64,000 bases of DNA from contig OZ241385.1 of the NCBI GenBank assembly GCA_965200825.1, positions 3,052,806 to 3,116,805 on the forward strand, in the 5' to 3' direction. Positions 9,353 through 18,815 of this stretch are shown in pieces. Numbering within the stretch: the first letter of the stretch is position 1; the number at the start of each line of letters is the position of its first letter. Below the pieces are notes generated by a model that was given only the letters and a program-made list of their open reading frames with translations, was not told the DNA's origin and searched no databases. A program made the translations under genes and the position numbers. This DNA comes from Bin80 sp026709335 (lineage in GTDB: Bacteria; Bacteroidota; Rhodothermia; Rhodothermales; Bin80).

Positions 9353-9738
9353 TCAACATTGGAGTAATCTGAGGAAACGAATGAACGTGAAATCTCGGCT
9401 GGCGTGATCAAATACGGGAATATGTTTTCGGCTCTTCGTCCATTTTTGTGAAAATTTGATTTTTTTCGAATCTCAATAGGAGGTGGAGGCATCACCCTGG
9501 AGGTTTGAAGATGAATCTTGTGGTTCGCAGTGTGGTTTTCGATAAAGATTCTTGATGACCTGAAGGCATATCTGCTCAGGATAGATGAGTGCAACCCGAG
9601 GTATACACGAACAGGCAACAATCAGCAACTGGCAGGAATACTCAACTAAACGCACCCAGGTTAACGCATGAGTGAATTTGGATCTCACGGACGTGTCTTA
9701 ATCGGAACCAGCGAAACAGTGCTTCATTCAACCGGGTC
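9353..9738. other. intergenic stretch, nothing recognised
   Basis: Short open frames on both strands have no recognisable protein features. The small gene that follows begins at 9739 within this AT/GC-mixed sequence. Confidence 0.5.
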
Positions 9739-10083
9739 ATGGAAGATCAACCATTCTCAGAACTTTCGCGATTGTTTCGTGAGGCCGGACTTGATCCAGA
9801 TGGCGCAAACAATCTCACAGAACGCATCATCAACATGGCATCTGCAAATGTATTAGATCGGATTGACACGAGTTATGCCCGCCTGGAATCCAAGCTTGAC
9901 GCCAGCAATGCTCAGTTTGGATCGGAACTGAAAACAGTCAGCAAAACTCTTGAATCCAAGATTGATGTTCAGAATTCCAAGATTGATGCTCAGAATTCAA
10001 AGTACAATACGTTGATTGTAATTTTGAGCTTGTTAGCAGCCACCGGCGTTCTTGGCTTTTTAGCAAACATCTTCGAGTGGTGA
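9739..10083 (+). CDS. small coiled-coil protein with C-terminal membrane anchor
   Basis: 114 residues. Residues ~45-90 contain short degenerate repeats (ARLESKLDASNAQFG, KTLESKIDVQNSKIDAQNSK) with strong heptad character, followed by a single transmembrane helix (LIVILSLLAATGVLGFLANIF) at the C-terminus. Same architecture as the protein at 91-384 and the relic at 57101-57520, although sequence similarity to them is weak. A tail-anchored inner-membrane oligomer is likely; function unknown. It stands alone, over 600 bp from the next gene. Confidence 0.65.
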   Translation: MEDQPFSELSRLFREAGLDPDGANNLTERIINMASANVLDRIDTSYARLESKLDASNAQFGSELKTVSKTLESKIDVQNSKIDAQNSKYNTLIVILSLLAATGVLGFLANIFEW

Positions 10084-10311
10084 TTCAGATTGACTTGCCG
10101 TCCGTGCAAGTGAAGACGGTTTTGGAGGTAAGAACAGAGAATGCACTGGCCTGATTTATGCTGAATCCCGTTTGATCATATCATAACCCCGTCAAAGGAC
10201 GCTAGACTTGCCATTTTGAACTGATCTGGAGCGGTTTAAGCGGGTTTGAGATTCCGAGTGGTAAAAAAAACAGCACATCAGATTTAAGGGTATCTGTGAA
10301 TTTTTTCAAGT

Positions 10312-10352
10312 TTTTCAGAAGTCAAACAGTCGTCCTTTTTGACTTCTGAAAA
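10312..10352. repeat. 15-bp perfect inverted repeat with 11-nt loop
   Basis: Arms at 10312-10326 and 10338-10352 are exact reverse complements (core CAGAAGTC / GACTTCTG). Neither strand has a proper T-run directly after the hairpin, so it is not a textbook intrinsic terminator. It could be a bidirectional RNA hairpin or a remnant of a repeat element. Confidence 0.7.
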
Positions 10353-10663
10353 GGGCAAATTCGCCGACCTTGAATCTTCTTACGAATTCCCAATTGTTTT
10401 TATTTAATTCAATAGGGATGAGTAATCGAATTGCCAGGAGTACGAAATCACCAAATTTTGAGCGCAGGGCCAGGAAAAGTGTGTACAGACCCTAAATACG
10501 TGTTTTTTTGCCTGAATTAAATGTCCTCGCAACAGGAATACCTTCCAAGATGGTTTTTTTGAGGGTAACTAGAATATAACGCCCCCAAACCATGATATAC
10601 GATTTTCGGGTATTGAACCTGACAGGTGAGAGATAAAAATTCTGACTATTACTCGGCTTTGAT

Positions 10664-10709
10664 TTGTTTTTTTACATAGAATAGTGTATATTTAGACTAA
10701 ATCTAAATA
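10664..10709 (+). promoter_or_regulatory. candidate promoter overlapped by a 21-bp palindrome (metal-regulator-type operator)
   Basis: A sigma70-like pair, TTGTTT (10664-10669) and TATATT (10687-10692), has a 17-bp spacer. A perfect palindrome at 10689-10709 (arms TATTTAGA and TCTAAATA around CTAAA) covers the -10 and ends three bases before the receptor ATG. Its inner 19 bp have the length of Fur/DtxR-family sites. A 15-of-19 match lies beside the fur gene at 60123-60141, which makes Fur the leading candidate. The palindrome is certain; promoter and regulator assignments are inference. Confidence 0.55.
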
Positions 10710-10712
10710 AAA

Positions 10713-12881
10713 ATGATAATTCAACGCTTAAGTCAATCTTGGATGGGATTATTATGGACTGTTTGCATACCTGTGTGTTTTTTCGCACTGGCGGCAAATG
10801 CGCAGCAGGCGTCCTCTGATTCTAGTCAGACAGATTCTATGCGTATCGTTCAAATGGATCCTGTGATTGTTACGGCGACTCGTTCCGAGAAAATTCTTGA
10901 AGATGTGGCGGTTCCCACAAGCATCATTACGGTAGATGTCATGGAGCGTGAAGGAGCATTGCGTCTTGGTGATGTACTGGCCAATCAAATGGGTATTGCT
11001 TTATTTGATGATCATGGCACGGGTATGCAGGTGCAAGGGTTTGCATCTGACTATACGCTCGTTTTGCTGGATGGTGAACCGATGATTGGTCGCACGGCAG
11101 GTACGCTTGACGTGGATCGGATTAGTGTGAAAGGATTAAGCCATTTGGAAATCGTTCGAGGCCCATCCTCATCACTTTATGGAAGTGAAGCGCTTGCCGG
11201 AGTCGTGAATTTGGTTACAGCGCCGCCTGCGGAAAGCATGCAGGGGGCAGCTAGTTTTCGAATCGGCTCTCATGCCACCTCAGATATGATGCTTCAGATG
11301 GAAGGTGGCCTTAAGCGCACAGGACTCCGGCTTGTTCTGAATCGGTATGCGTCCGGTGGCTATGATTTGACTCCTGCAACCTATGGTCCGACTACTCCTT
11401 CCTTTGCCGATTGGACAGTTGATCTAAGGAGCCGTTTCGTCATATCTGACCGTATTCGGGTCAGACTCGGTGCCCGCGGAGCGCTGGAAAATCAAGAGAG
11501 TGTATTTGCTTCCGGTACGAATGAATTTCTTGAGGAGCGGTACGACGATGAAGGGAGACGCCTGGAATGGAGTATTCATCCAGAAATTGAACTTCAGTTA
11601 AGTAGCAAATTTCGATTGAATACGACACTCTACGGCACAGGCTATCAGACGGAAACATATCATCGTCGACAGAATGATGGAGCTCTGAATTATGAAGACA
11701 AGTTTGATCAGACACTTGTGAAAGCGGAGATGCAACTGGATATGCTTTGGGGCGCAAAGCATATGACCAACCTAGGAGGTGGAGTGATTGGTGAACAGAT
11801 TGGGGGAAGCAGATATGGGGCAACCAGAGGCGACTCAGGTCCGGAATCAACACAATCGTACTTGTTTGCCCAGCACGAATGGTATCCTTCAGGTTTGCTT
11901 CATTTTAATACGAGTATACGTTTTGATCATCATTCGGATTACACAGGTAGGGTTACCCCGAAATTTGCCGTACTGATTCGCCCTTCAGACAAGATACGCT
12001 TGCGTGCAAGTGTAGGCAGTGGCTTCAAGGCACCTGCCTTTCGTCAATTGTATCTGTCTTTCACCAATCCTGCAGGAGGCTATTCTGTATTCGGTTCACT
12101 GCCGATGCTGGCTGGTATCCGCCGACTGGAGGCAGAGGGTCAGATTGAACAGAAATTTTTTGACCTGTCAAAAATGGATCCTTTGAGAGCGGAAAGTTCA
12201 ATCGCATTTAATCTAGGAGGCTCCATAGAACCATTCAAGTGGCTCCATGTCCAGGCGAACGTCTTTCATAACAATGTTCGAGATCTGATTGAAACCCAGC
12301 CAGTGGCCCAAAAAACGAATGGTGCTTTTGTGTACGGTTATTTTAATTTGGCCCGAATCTATACACGCGGAATAGAGCTTGAAACGAAGATTCAGTCACA
12401 TCTGACAAGTAATGCTCTGGTTGACATTACACTGGGCTATCAGTTTCTTCAGGCTCGAGATCGCGAAGTTGTTTCTGCATTGAAAGAGGGAACCGTATTC
12501 GGTCGTTACTCGAATGGGCGGGACTACCGGCTCCGTCTCGGGGATTATACGGGTATGTTCGGACGCTCACCCCATTCAGCGTCACTCCGTGCCGCCTATA
12601 CCAATACGACTGCTGGTGTGATCGCGAGTATTCATGGCCGCTGGCGGAGCCGTTATGGGTATCGGGATTTGGATGGGAATAATCTGGCCAATCGTTCGGA
12701 TGAATTTGTGCCGGACTATGCTGTACTTGGAGTAGCGGTCACCAAAACATTTTCACTTGTCCGGGCAGTTGAGGCAGCTGTTCAGATTGGCTTGGATAAT
12801 GCTTTTGATCACACCTACCCCACGCTGGTGCCATCCCTTCCCGGGCGCAGAGGATATGTATCAGTTCAATTCAACTTTTAA
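10713..12881 (+). CDS. TonB-dependent receptor, probable heme receptor (HmuR-like)
   Basis: 722 residues. Signal peptide to ~residue 30, then a TonB box-like segment QMDPVIVTATRSE (~46-58), a plug domain with the typical LEIVRGPSSSLYGSEALAGVVNLVT (in part ~150-170), and a 22-strand-type barrel ending in aromatic F at QFNF. GSGFKAPAFRQLYLSFTNP (~430-448) occupies the position of the FRAP/NPNL heme-receptor motifs. The gene for a HmuY-like lipoprotein follows at 107 bp, supporting heme as substrate. Energised by TonB/ExbBD, not present here. Regulated probably by iron through the palindrome at its start. Confidence 0.85.
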   Translation: MIIQRLSQSWMGLLWTVCIPVCFFALAANAQQASSDSSQTDSMRIVQMDPVIVTATRSEKILEDVAVPTSIITVDVMEREGALRLGDVLANQMGIALFDDHGTGMQVQGFASDYTLVLLDGEPMIGRTAGTLDVDRISVKGLSHLEIVRGPSSSLYGSEALAGVVNLVTAPPAESMQGAASFRIGSHATSDMMLQMEGGLKRTGLRLVLNRYASGGYDLTPATYGPTTPSFADWTVDLRSRFVISDRIRVRLGARGALENQESVFASGTNEFLEERYDDEGRRLEWSIHPEIELQLSSKFRLNTTLYGTGYQTETYHRRQNDGALNYEDKFDQTLVKAEMQLDMLWGAKHMTNLGGGVIGEQIGGSRYGATRGDSGPESTQSYLFAQHEWYPSGLLHFNTSIRFDHHSDYTGRVTPKFAVLIRPSDKIRLRASVGSGFKAPAFRQLYLSFTNPAGGYSVFGSLPMLAGIRRLEAEGQIEQKFFDLSKMDPLRAESSIAFNLGGSIEPFKWLHVQANVFHNNVRDLIETQPVAQKTNGAFVYGYFNLARIYTRGIELETKIQSHLTSNALVDITLGYQFLQARDREVVSALKEGTVFGRYSNGRDYRLRLGDYTGMFGRSPHSASLRAAYTNTTAGVIASIHGRWRSRYGYRDLDGNNLANRSDEFVPDYAVLGVAVTKTFSLVRAVEAAVQIGLDNAFDHTYPTLVPSLPGRRGYVSVQFNF

Positions 12882-12987
12882 TAGACTCCCGTTTTTGAAT
12901 TCGGGATTCATAGCTCCAGAACTGTGATTCCATAATCATCTCGGAATATGGAATTGCATTTTAAGAACTCTATATCAAACAGATCAA

Positions 12988-13734
12988 ATGATAAATATTA
13001 AAGAAACGGTGTCTAACTACCGAAATATCCGGTTTATGATGATGGCCTTCATCATCTTTGTCGCGGCATGTGATAGTGCAGATCCAGATCCAGACCCCAT
13101 TCCCCTTGAGACACAGGTAGCTGAGGATGTCCCAGCCGATCCGGCTTCGGGCAGAGATCCAACGACCGGGCGAGCAATTTCAAACAACTTGTTTACGCTG
13201 TATGATCTTGACGCAAATCAGGTCGTTCTTTCCTCATCTGTAACAGACCCTGCTCAACGTCAGTCGGATTCAACCGGAACGGTATGGGATTTGGGCTTTA
13301 AATCGACTACGATCATCTTCAATGGAGGTAGTAGTGGACCCGGCGAGGCAAGTGCTCAAATCCTTCGACAATCTTTCGATGAGGTAGTCGAGGCACCAGC
13401 TGCCGGATATATCTCCGATGGAGAGAATGCAGATTGTCCACAAGTTCAAACACCGATAGGTCCAAGGCCAGGTAGTACGCTAGCAATCTGCACAGGATCT
13501 GACAATGGATGGTACAACTATGATTCAAATGCCGGCCTCATCAGTCCAATTCCCGGGCGTACCATTGTAATGAAAACCGCAACGGGAAACTATGCGTCCC
13601 TTCGAATTCTCAGCTATTATCGGGGAAATCCCAATCCTCCAGATACAAATGCTCCCTCACGTTATTATACGTTTGAGTTCATCATACAGACTGACGGATC
13701 ACGTGATCTTCGTAATACGGTCTCTATGAAATGA
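12988..13734 (+). CDS. HmuY-family heme-binding lipoprotein
   Basis: 248 residues. Lipoprotein signal with lipobox IFVAAC (~23-28), then a DPDPDP linker. The mature part shows the HmuY pattern: TVWDLGFKSTTIIFNGGSSGPG (~98-119), which begins the beta fold, and YASLRILSYYRGNP plus YYTFEFIIQ near the C-terminus. HmuY proteins sit on the outer leaflet, take heme from host or environmental hemoproteins and deliver it to the cognate TonB receptor, here the upstream gene. The two heme-ligand residues could not be placed by eye. Confidence 0.8.
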   Translation: MINIKETVSNYRNIRFMMMAFIIFVAACDSADPDPDPIPLETQVAEDVPADPASGRDPTTGRAISNNLFTLYDLDANQVVLSSSVTDPAQRQSDSTGTVWDLGFKSTTIIFNGGSSGPGEASAQILRQSFDEVVEAPAAGYISDGENADCPQVQTPIGPRPGSTLAICTGSDNGWYNYDSNAGLISPIPGRTIVMKTATGNYASLRILSYYRGNPNPPDTNAPSRYYTFEFIIQTDGSRDLRNTVSMK

Positions 13735-14109
13735 CGATTCAAAACGCTAAATACTATACCCGGGTATAGACTCTGGATTGCTTTGATGTTCTCTTGGCAG
13801 CCCGTGGGCAAAGTCTGTCGTAAAAAAGGGAAAGCTTAGATTGACTGAAAATCGTTAGTCTTTGTTATCAAAACGCTTAAATTCGTTGCTTGCAGTACGT
13901 TTTGCTTGTCAAATGTGCAAATTCAGCATCAAAAACTACTGTCCAAATTTATCTGGCTGGGGTTGTTAAGATTCGGAGTGGAGAAATATTCATGCAGCTC
14001 CAGACAGGATCCAGAGGGGAACGTGTGAATATTTCAGATAGCGAAGTATAGAGTAACTTCAACGCGTGTGTGATCATTCCAAAGGGCTCACATAGGTGTA
14101 AGTGATTGA
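13735..14109. other. intergenic stretch with a 16-bp perfect palindrome
   Basis: No gene seen. A perfect palindrome CTATACCCGGGTATAG sits at 13754-13769, twenty bases after the HmuY stop; with no loop it suits a dimeric DNA-binding protein better than a terminator. The remainder shows nothing recognisable. Confidence 0.55.
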
Positions 14110-16165
14110 GTCACGGTTCTTCTTCACTTGGGAGCCTGTGAGGAAAAATTATTTCTATGGGGCGAAGTCCCGTGGGAAGGTCAACGTACTTCAAAATCAG
14201 ATTTACCTTTTGCTGCAACGTCAAAGAAGCTGGTGAGCGGGGCAGCAGTAGCGAATCTTCATCTTTCTGAGAAAGAAAGTCAGTGTGTCCATATATGGTT
14301 ACCCATACAGCAGAGGATTCCTTTGCCTTCAAGTCCGTTGGTAGCAGATATTTCGCCTGATGGCACTGCTCCGATCCTGACTCCTTGGCGTATTCCGGCG
14401 ATTGCCCTTTCCGATGAGGATGTGATTGATTTTCTTGCAACCTGTTTTGGCAAGGAAATGCTCGCTCCCGGTATTTTGACAGGGACCGATATACGCTTCT
14501 TTACAAAAGTACTCCGGTTTGTCGGGGCACTGATGGCCAAAGAACAATTTATTCCCGGCCTATCTGAACGAGATGGAATTTTTAAGGCTGTATGGGAGCC
14601 AGTCATCGCAGGAAAGGATACAGAAATACTCTCCACACTTGCTCGGATCATGCCTCACGCTTGCCGCGCATTGACAGAGAATAAGAAGGTTAGGCCCAAT
14701 GCAAATCCGGTCGATGTGATTTCGTGGGTAGCGGGATTCTTTGTTGATTATCTGGTAAGGCTGTACTGGATTGACAAACCACGTTCAAAGGTACGCAAGG
14801 CCGTCAAAAAAACCGTTTGCCACTATGCATGATCAGTGGATTCATGCATTACGCAGTTGGCATCCCGAGATGTCTGGTGAAAAAGAGGAGTTGAGTTATT
14901 TGGCTGGACAGATCAAGGCCTGGAGGCGCACACTCTTTATTTCAACGAATACTCCGTTACGTCTTGGTTTTCGTCTTGAAGAGCCCGCAGAGGATGATCC
15001 CTCGGAAGAATGGTATGTACGCTATTTGCTAAATGCTGTTGATGATCCCAGTTTGTTCATTGAAGTAGCCGATGCATGGAACCCGGACAAACACACAAAG
15101 TCAATTATTGCAAAATATCAGATAAATCTTCAGGAGTATCTACTCACCTCATTGGGACATGTATCTGGTTTGCATTCGGTACTCGGCGAGAGCCTTAAGA
15201 AGCCTCGGCCAGGTGGTGTCAGCCTGGATACCAGAGGTGCTTATATGTTTGTGAACGAAGTAGCTTGACTACTGCAACAGGCTGGGTATGGTGTCCAATT
15301 TCCGGCATGGTGGAGTTCTACCGCGCCCCGGAGGCAGATGTCGGTACGAGCATCGGTCACATCTCCGTCCATGCAGAGTCAGGGTGGGTTTTCGCTTGAA
15401 AGTGTGGTGGAATTTGACTGGTAGCTGGCTCTCGGGGATGAGAATCTCTCATTTAACGAGATAGAAGCTCTGACTCGTATGAAGATGCCACTCGTTAAAA
15501 TTCGAGGACAGTGGATGCAATTTGATTCCGAAGCCATTGAGGAGGCAATCAAGTATTGGAAGAAGGTAGCAGTGGGCAAATTAATGCTCGTAGTGTTGTT
15601 CAAATGGCACTCGGCACCGCGCAAGTACCGGGAGAGCTTCCCCTTGAAGGAGTTGAGGCTACGGGATGGATTGGAGATCGGATACTCATCTTTACGCAGT
15701 TTACCGAAATGGGCAATATTCTCCGTCAACATCCACAGGAGGCCTTCGGGCGAGAGGTTTTATTCTTGCATGGTAGCGTACCCAAAAAAACAGCGAGATC
15801 GTATGGTGGAGCGGTTTCAGATGGAGGAAAATGGGCCACTCGTCTTTCTGTTATCCCTGAAAGCCGCGGGAACAGGTCTTAATCTTACACGAGCCAATCA
15901 TGTATTTCATTACGATCGATGGTGGAATCCGGCTGTGGAAAATCAGGCGACCGATCGTGCTTTCCGGATTGGACAGTCCAGGCATGTGCAGGTATACAAA
16001 TTTGTATGCACCGGTACCGTAGAGGAGCATATCAACGAAATGATTGAGAAAAAACAGGAGGTTGCAGACAGTGTTGTGGCGACAGGAGAACAGTGGATTA
16101 CGGAAATGACTACCCGAGATCTCAAGAAAATTCTTCGCCTCCAAAAGCAAGCAGTTGAGTCATAG
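14110..16165 (+). pseudogene. decayed SNF2-family helicase
   Basis: The order of conserved segments is that of the bacterial SNF2 helicases with the SNF2-associated N-terminal region: LFLWGE near 14150, LAPGILTGTD, then PAWWSS near 15310, VEFDW-LALGDE, KIRGQWMQFD, VEATGW, then the C-terminal lobe ILIFTQFTEM, LLSLKAAGTGLNLTRANHVFHYDRWWNPAVE (in part) and RAFRIGQ. Damage: frameshift at an A7 run (14806-14812), in-frame TGA (15266-15268) and TAG (15422-15424), a frame change near 15560, loss of the whole ATP-binding lobe at about 15685 (from GWIGD straight into RILIFTQF), and another frameshift at A7 (15784-15790). No active motor can be made. Confidence 0.88.
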
Positions 16166-16193
16166 GCGATAAGACAGAATACAAATTTCTATT

Positions 16194-16991
16194 ATGCTGC
16201 ATTACTATTACCTTCCACCCTCTCGGCCTCGTACTGTGAAAGGCGGTATCAAGGCGTAGTCCAAGCGGGGCGGCTTTGGACAAACTTGGTGGGGGCGTCA
16301 ATGGATCGCCACACTGGAGGGTTTTCGTATTGGTGCCCGGTTGGGGCGAGGCAAGGCTTATGCGCGTAGTGGACAGGTATTATCAATTGACGTGAAAAAA
16401 GGTCAAGTAACAGCTGATGTGCAGGGATCCCGCCGGTCACACTACAAAGTGAACATTCGCCTGACGGCCTATAAACATTCAGTTTGGAAGAAACCTGCTC
16501 AATCTTTGAGAGAACAGCCTTTCTATGTAGCACGACTTCTGGCCGGTGAGATCCCTCAAGATTTTGAAGATGTGCTGAAAGCTGCCGGGATCTCACTTCT
16601 TCCTGAACGTGGAGCGGATCTCAAGACGGGTTGTACCTGTCCGGACTGGTCGAATCCATGTAAGCATATCGCGGCGGTCTATTATCTGTTGGCGGAAGAA
16701 TTTGATCGAGATCCGTTTCTGCTTTTTGAATTACGTGGAATTACGCGAGAAGAGGCTCCTCAGATATCTGTGCCCGTCACACCCGATTCAGATTTCTGGG
16801 AGGAGGGCTCGCTACCGGAGAATTTGTATGGAGAAGTTCGTAGAGCACCTGTGACTGCAGCACTGCTTAAACGTCTGGGCAAGGTTCCCTTCTGGCGCGC
16901 AGAGGAGGCTCTGATGGGTGTGATGGAGCCCTTCTACAAAAAAGCATCTCAATATGGATTGAGATGCTTCCGGGTCGAAGAAGAGTCGTAA
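16194..16991 (+). pseudogene. SWIM zinc-finger protein interrupted by a stop codon
   Basis: Reads from ATG 16194 (MLHYYYLPPSRPRTVKGGIKA), then TAG at 16257-16259 where family members carry Gln, and continues in the same frame (SKRGGFGQTWWGRQWIATLEG, RGKAYARSGQV) to a SWIM motif CTCPDWSNPCKHIAAVYYLL. An open frame with a TTG start at 16341 covers the C-terminal 216 residues only. SWIM proteins of this type are usually encoded next to the SNF2 helicase and are thought to act with it; here both are broken, which suggests the whole module has been abandoned. Starts 29 bp after the helicase end. Confidence 0.82.
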
Positions 16992-17109
16992 GCGACATGC
17001 CTCCGGTTATCGATACACTCGTTGTTGATCTCGGATTTGGCTACCAACCTCAAAGATTCCATCAGAACATTGCGGATAGAAACTGGATTTTTTCAATAAA
17101 AAATATCGG

Positions 17110-18375
17110 TTAGACAGGTTCACTTTCCCAGAGCATACGAATGGGTACAGAATACATATTGTCCCCCCAGGCTCTACAAATCTCTCCATCATAGAGGACC
17201 ACACCGCATCTGAATCGATCACCATGAGTGGCTTTGATTTTTCGTAATCCCTTAAAATCAGAATTAGATACGGAAGCAGTAGATTTAACTTCAATTCCAG
17301 CTAGTTCGAAGGCGCCAAGTTCCATAATTATGTCTACTTCAACGCCATCTTGATCTCGGAAATGGTAGAATTTGTATGGTTCATCGGAAAAGCTAGCTTG
17401 CCTCTGTAACTCCTGCAAAACAAATGACTCCACCAACTGCCCAAACAGCGCTCGATTTTTTCGAAGTGATTTTGCACCAGTTCTCAACAAGGCACTGGCG
17501 ATTCCTGTATCACTAATGTGGATCTTGGGTGTTTTAATCAGCCGCTTCATTTGATTGGTGTACCAAGCGGGAAGTCGATAAATCAGAAATTGACGTTCCA
17601 GTAGAATCAAATAGTCTCGAACTGTATTACGGTTCATCTGTGGCGTCGATGCGATTGCAGAAACATTAAAAAGTTGGCTCGATAAATTGGCTGCGGCCGT
17701 TAGTAGTGTGGGCAATGCCTCTGATGAGTGAATACTGGCTAACTCAGTGACGTCTTTTTGAACAAGATTATTCAGATAGTTTTGATACCATGAAAAACGT
17801 CTACTATCAGTGAGACGAGTAAGTACTTCCGGGTAGCCCCCGATCACTATTCTCTCCGCAAGGTTATCCTTCAACCGCTCGCATCTTCCCGTCCTGAAAA
17901 TTCCAGCAAATAGATTTTCTATGAAATGGGGCGAATCATTATGCTCTATTTCTAGCTGTGAGAGCGGATGTAAACGCACAATCTCCATACGACCAACAAA
18001 TGCATCAGCTAACCCGGAAACAAGTAGCAGATTCGTTGATCCGGTCAGGATAAATCGTCCGGGTATTCTGTTTTGATCCACTGATAATTTGAGTGTACGA
18101 AATAATGATGGTACACATTGCACTTCATCAAGAATGACGTGCTCAGGCAGATCATCTACAAATCCTCGTGGATCATCCTGTGCATATTCTAGGGTATCCT
18201 TGTCGTCAAATGTATAGTATGAATAACCAAGTGGTAATCCCACCTTTTTTGCCAAGGTAGTTTTCCCGCACTGTCGTGGGCCATGTATCAAGGCGATCGG
18301 TGTGTCTTCAATGACTTCGGCGAGTAAGGATTCGGATGAACGAGGGATAATCCTTTGATGAGGCATTTGGATCAA
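17110..18375 (-). CDS. AAA-family ATPase with DUF4143 nuclease-like domain
   Basis: 421 residues. Walker A GPRQCGKTTLAKKV (~33-46) and Walker B VILDEVQ (~80-86) define the COG1373 ATPase; GRFILTGSTNLLL (~105-117) is its sensor. The C-terminal DUF4143 region includes NRNTVRDYLILLE (winged-helix-like, ~247-259) and a restriction-endonuclease-like core VEVDIIMELGAFELAGIEVKST (~348-369). Members are common in bacterial genomes as solitary genes and are often linked to mobile or stress functions; true role unknown. Three ATTGTCA repeats lie upstream. Confidence 0.85.
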   Translation of the reverse strand: MIQMPHQRIIPRSSESLLAEVIEDTPIALIHGPRQCGKTTLAKKVGLPLGYSYYTFDDKDTLEYAQDDPRGFVDDLPEHVILDEVQCVPSLFRTLKLSVDQNRIPGRFILTGSTNLLLVSGLADAFVGRMEIVRLHPLSQLEIEHNDSPHFIENLFAGIFRTGRCERLKDNLAERIVIGGYPEVLTRLTDSRRFSWYQNYLNNLVQKDVTELASIHSSEALPTLLTAAANLSSQLFNVSAIASTPQMNRNTVRDYLILLERQFLIYRLPAWYTNQMKRLIKTPKIHISDTGIASALLRTGAKSLRKNRALFGQLVESFVLQELQRQASFSDEPYKFYHFRDQDGVEVDIIMELGAFELAGIEVKSTASVSNSDFKGLRKIKATHGDRFRCGVVLYDGEICRAWGDNMYSVPIRMLWESEPV

Positions 18376-18815
18376 TTACAAGGAAATTATGCAGAAATTC
18401 GTCAGATATTTCTTAGGCAGGTTGTGGGTAAACGCTTCGGTAGATTGTCAGATTCACACCTGATAATTGTCAAAAATAAATGCGGTAGATTGTCAAAAAA
18501 ACTACGGAAAATTAGCAATTTCTGCTCTTAGTCCCGCTGGATTTTGGCTTATTTTAGGTCAAAAATCATTGTTGTTCGGCCACCCTGTATGGTAGAATCA
18601 TGATTGGAGAGACAATAACCATTTCACTGCTACAGAGCCTCCGTGAAAAAGAAGTTCAGTTAACAAAAATAACTGAAGGGTCAACTTGTGAAAGACTTTA
18701 TTGATTTTCGTGATGCATCGTACAGTGCATGTGAGTTCATCCGCGGAATTCGTGGACGAAAGTCCGTTTTATCATTAGAGCAATCTTCTCACACGTTGAT
18801 GTTGGGAGAAATGAT
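18376..18815. other. intergenic region upstream of the DUF4143 ATPase and downstream of the LRR gene
   Basis: Contains the ATTGTCA iterons described separately. A 44-codon frame from GTG 18688 to TGA 18822 (VKDFIDFRDASYSACEFIRG...) looks weakly protein-like but has no recognisable family, and I do not call it a gene. Confidence 0.4.
18438..18495. promoter_or_regulatory. three phased ATTGTCA repeats
   Basis: ATTGTCA occurs at 18444-18450, 18466-18472 and 18489-18495, spaced 22 and 23 bp, about two helical turns. The first and third sit in a longer 13-bp identity CGGTAGATTGTCA; the second and third are both followed by AAAAA. They lie 70-120 bp upstream of the leftward ATPase start, a plausible place for an operator or activator array. 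Function is inference. Confidence 0.4.

Larger units (their letters stand above)
10084..10712. other. long intergenic region with a stem-loop and a receptor promoter region
   Basis: No gene recognised. It contains the perfect inverted repeat at 10312-10352 and, at its right end, the candidate promoter and palindromic operator of the TonB receptor. The rest is AT-rich with no visible RNA gene. Confidence 0.5.

Noticed and set aside
14111..14651. minus-strand frames of 72-123 codons opposite the helicase relic
   Set aside because: The plus-strand reading fits the SNF2-associated region; these are shadows.
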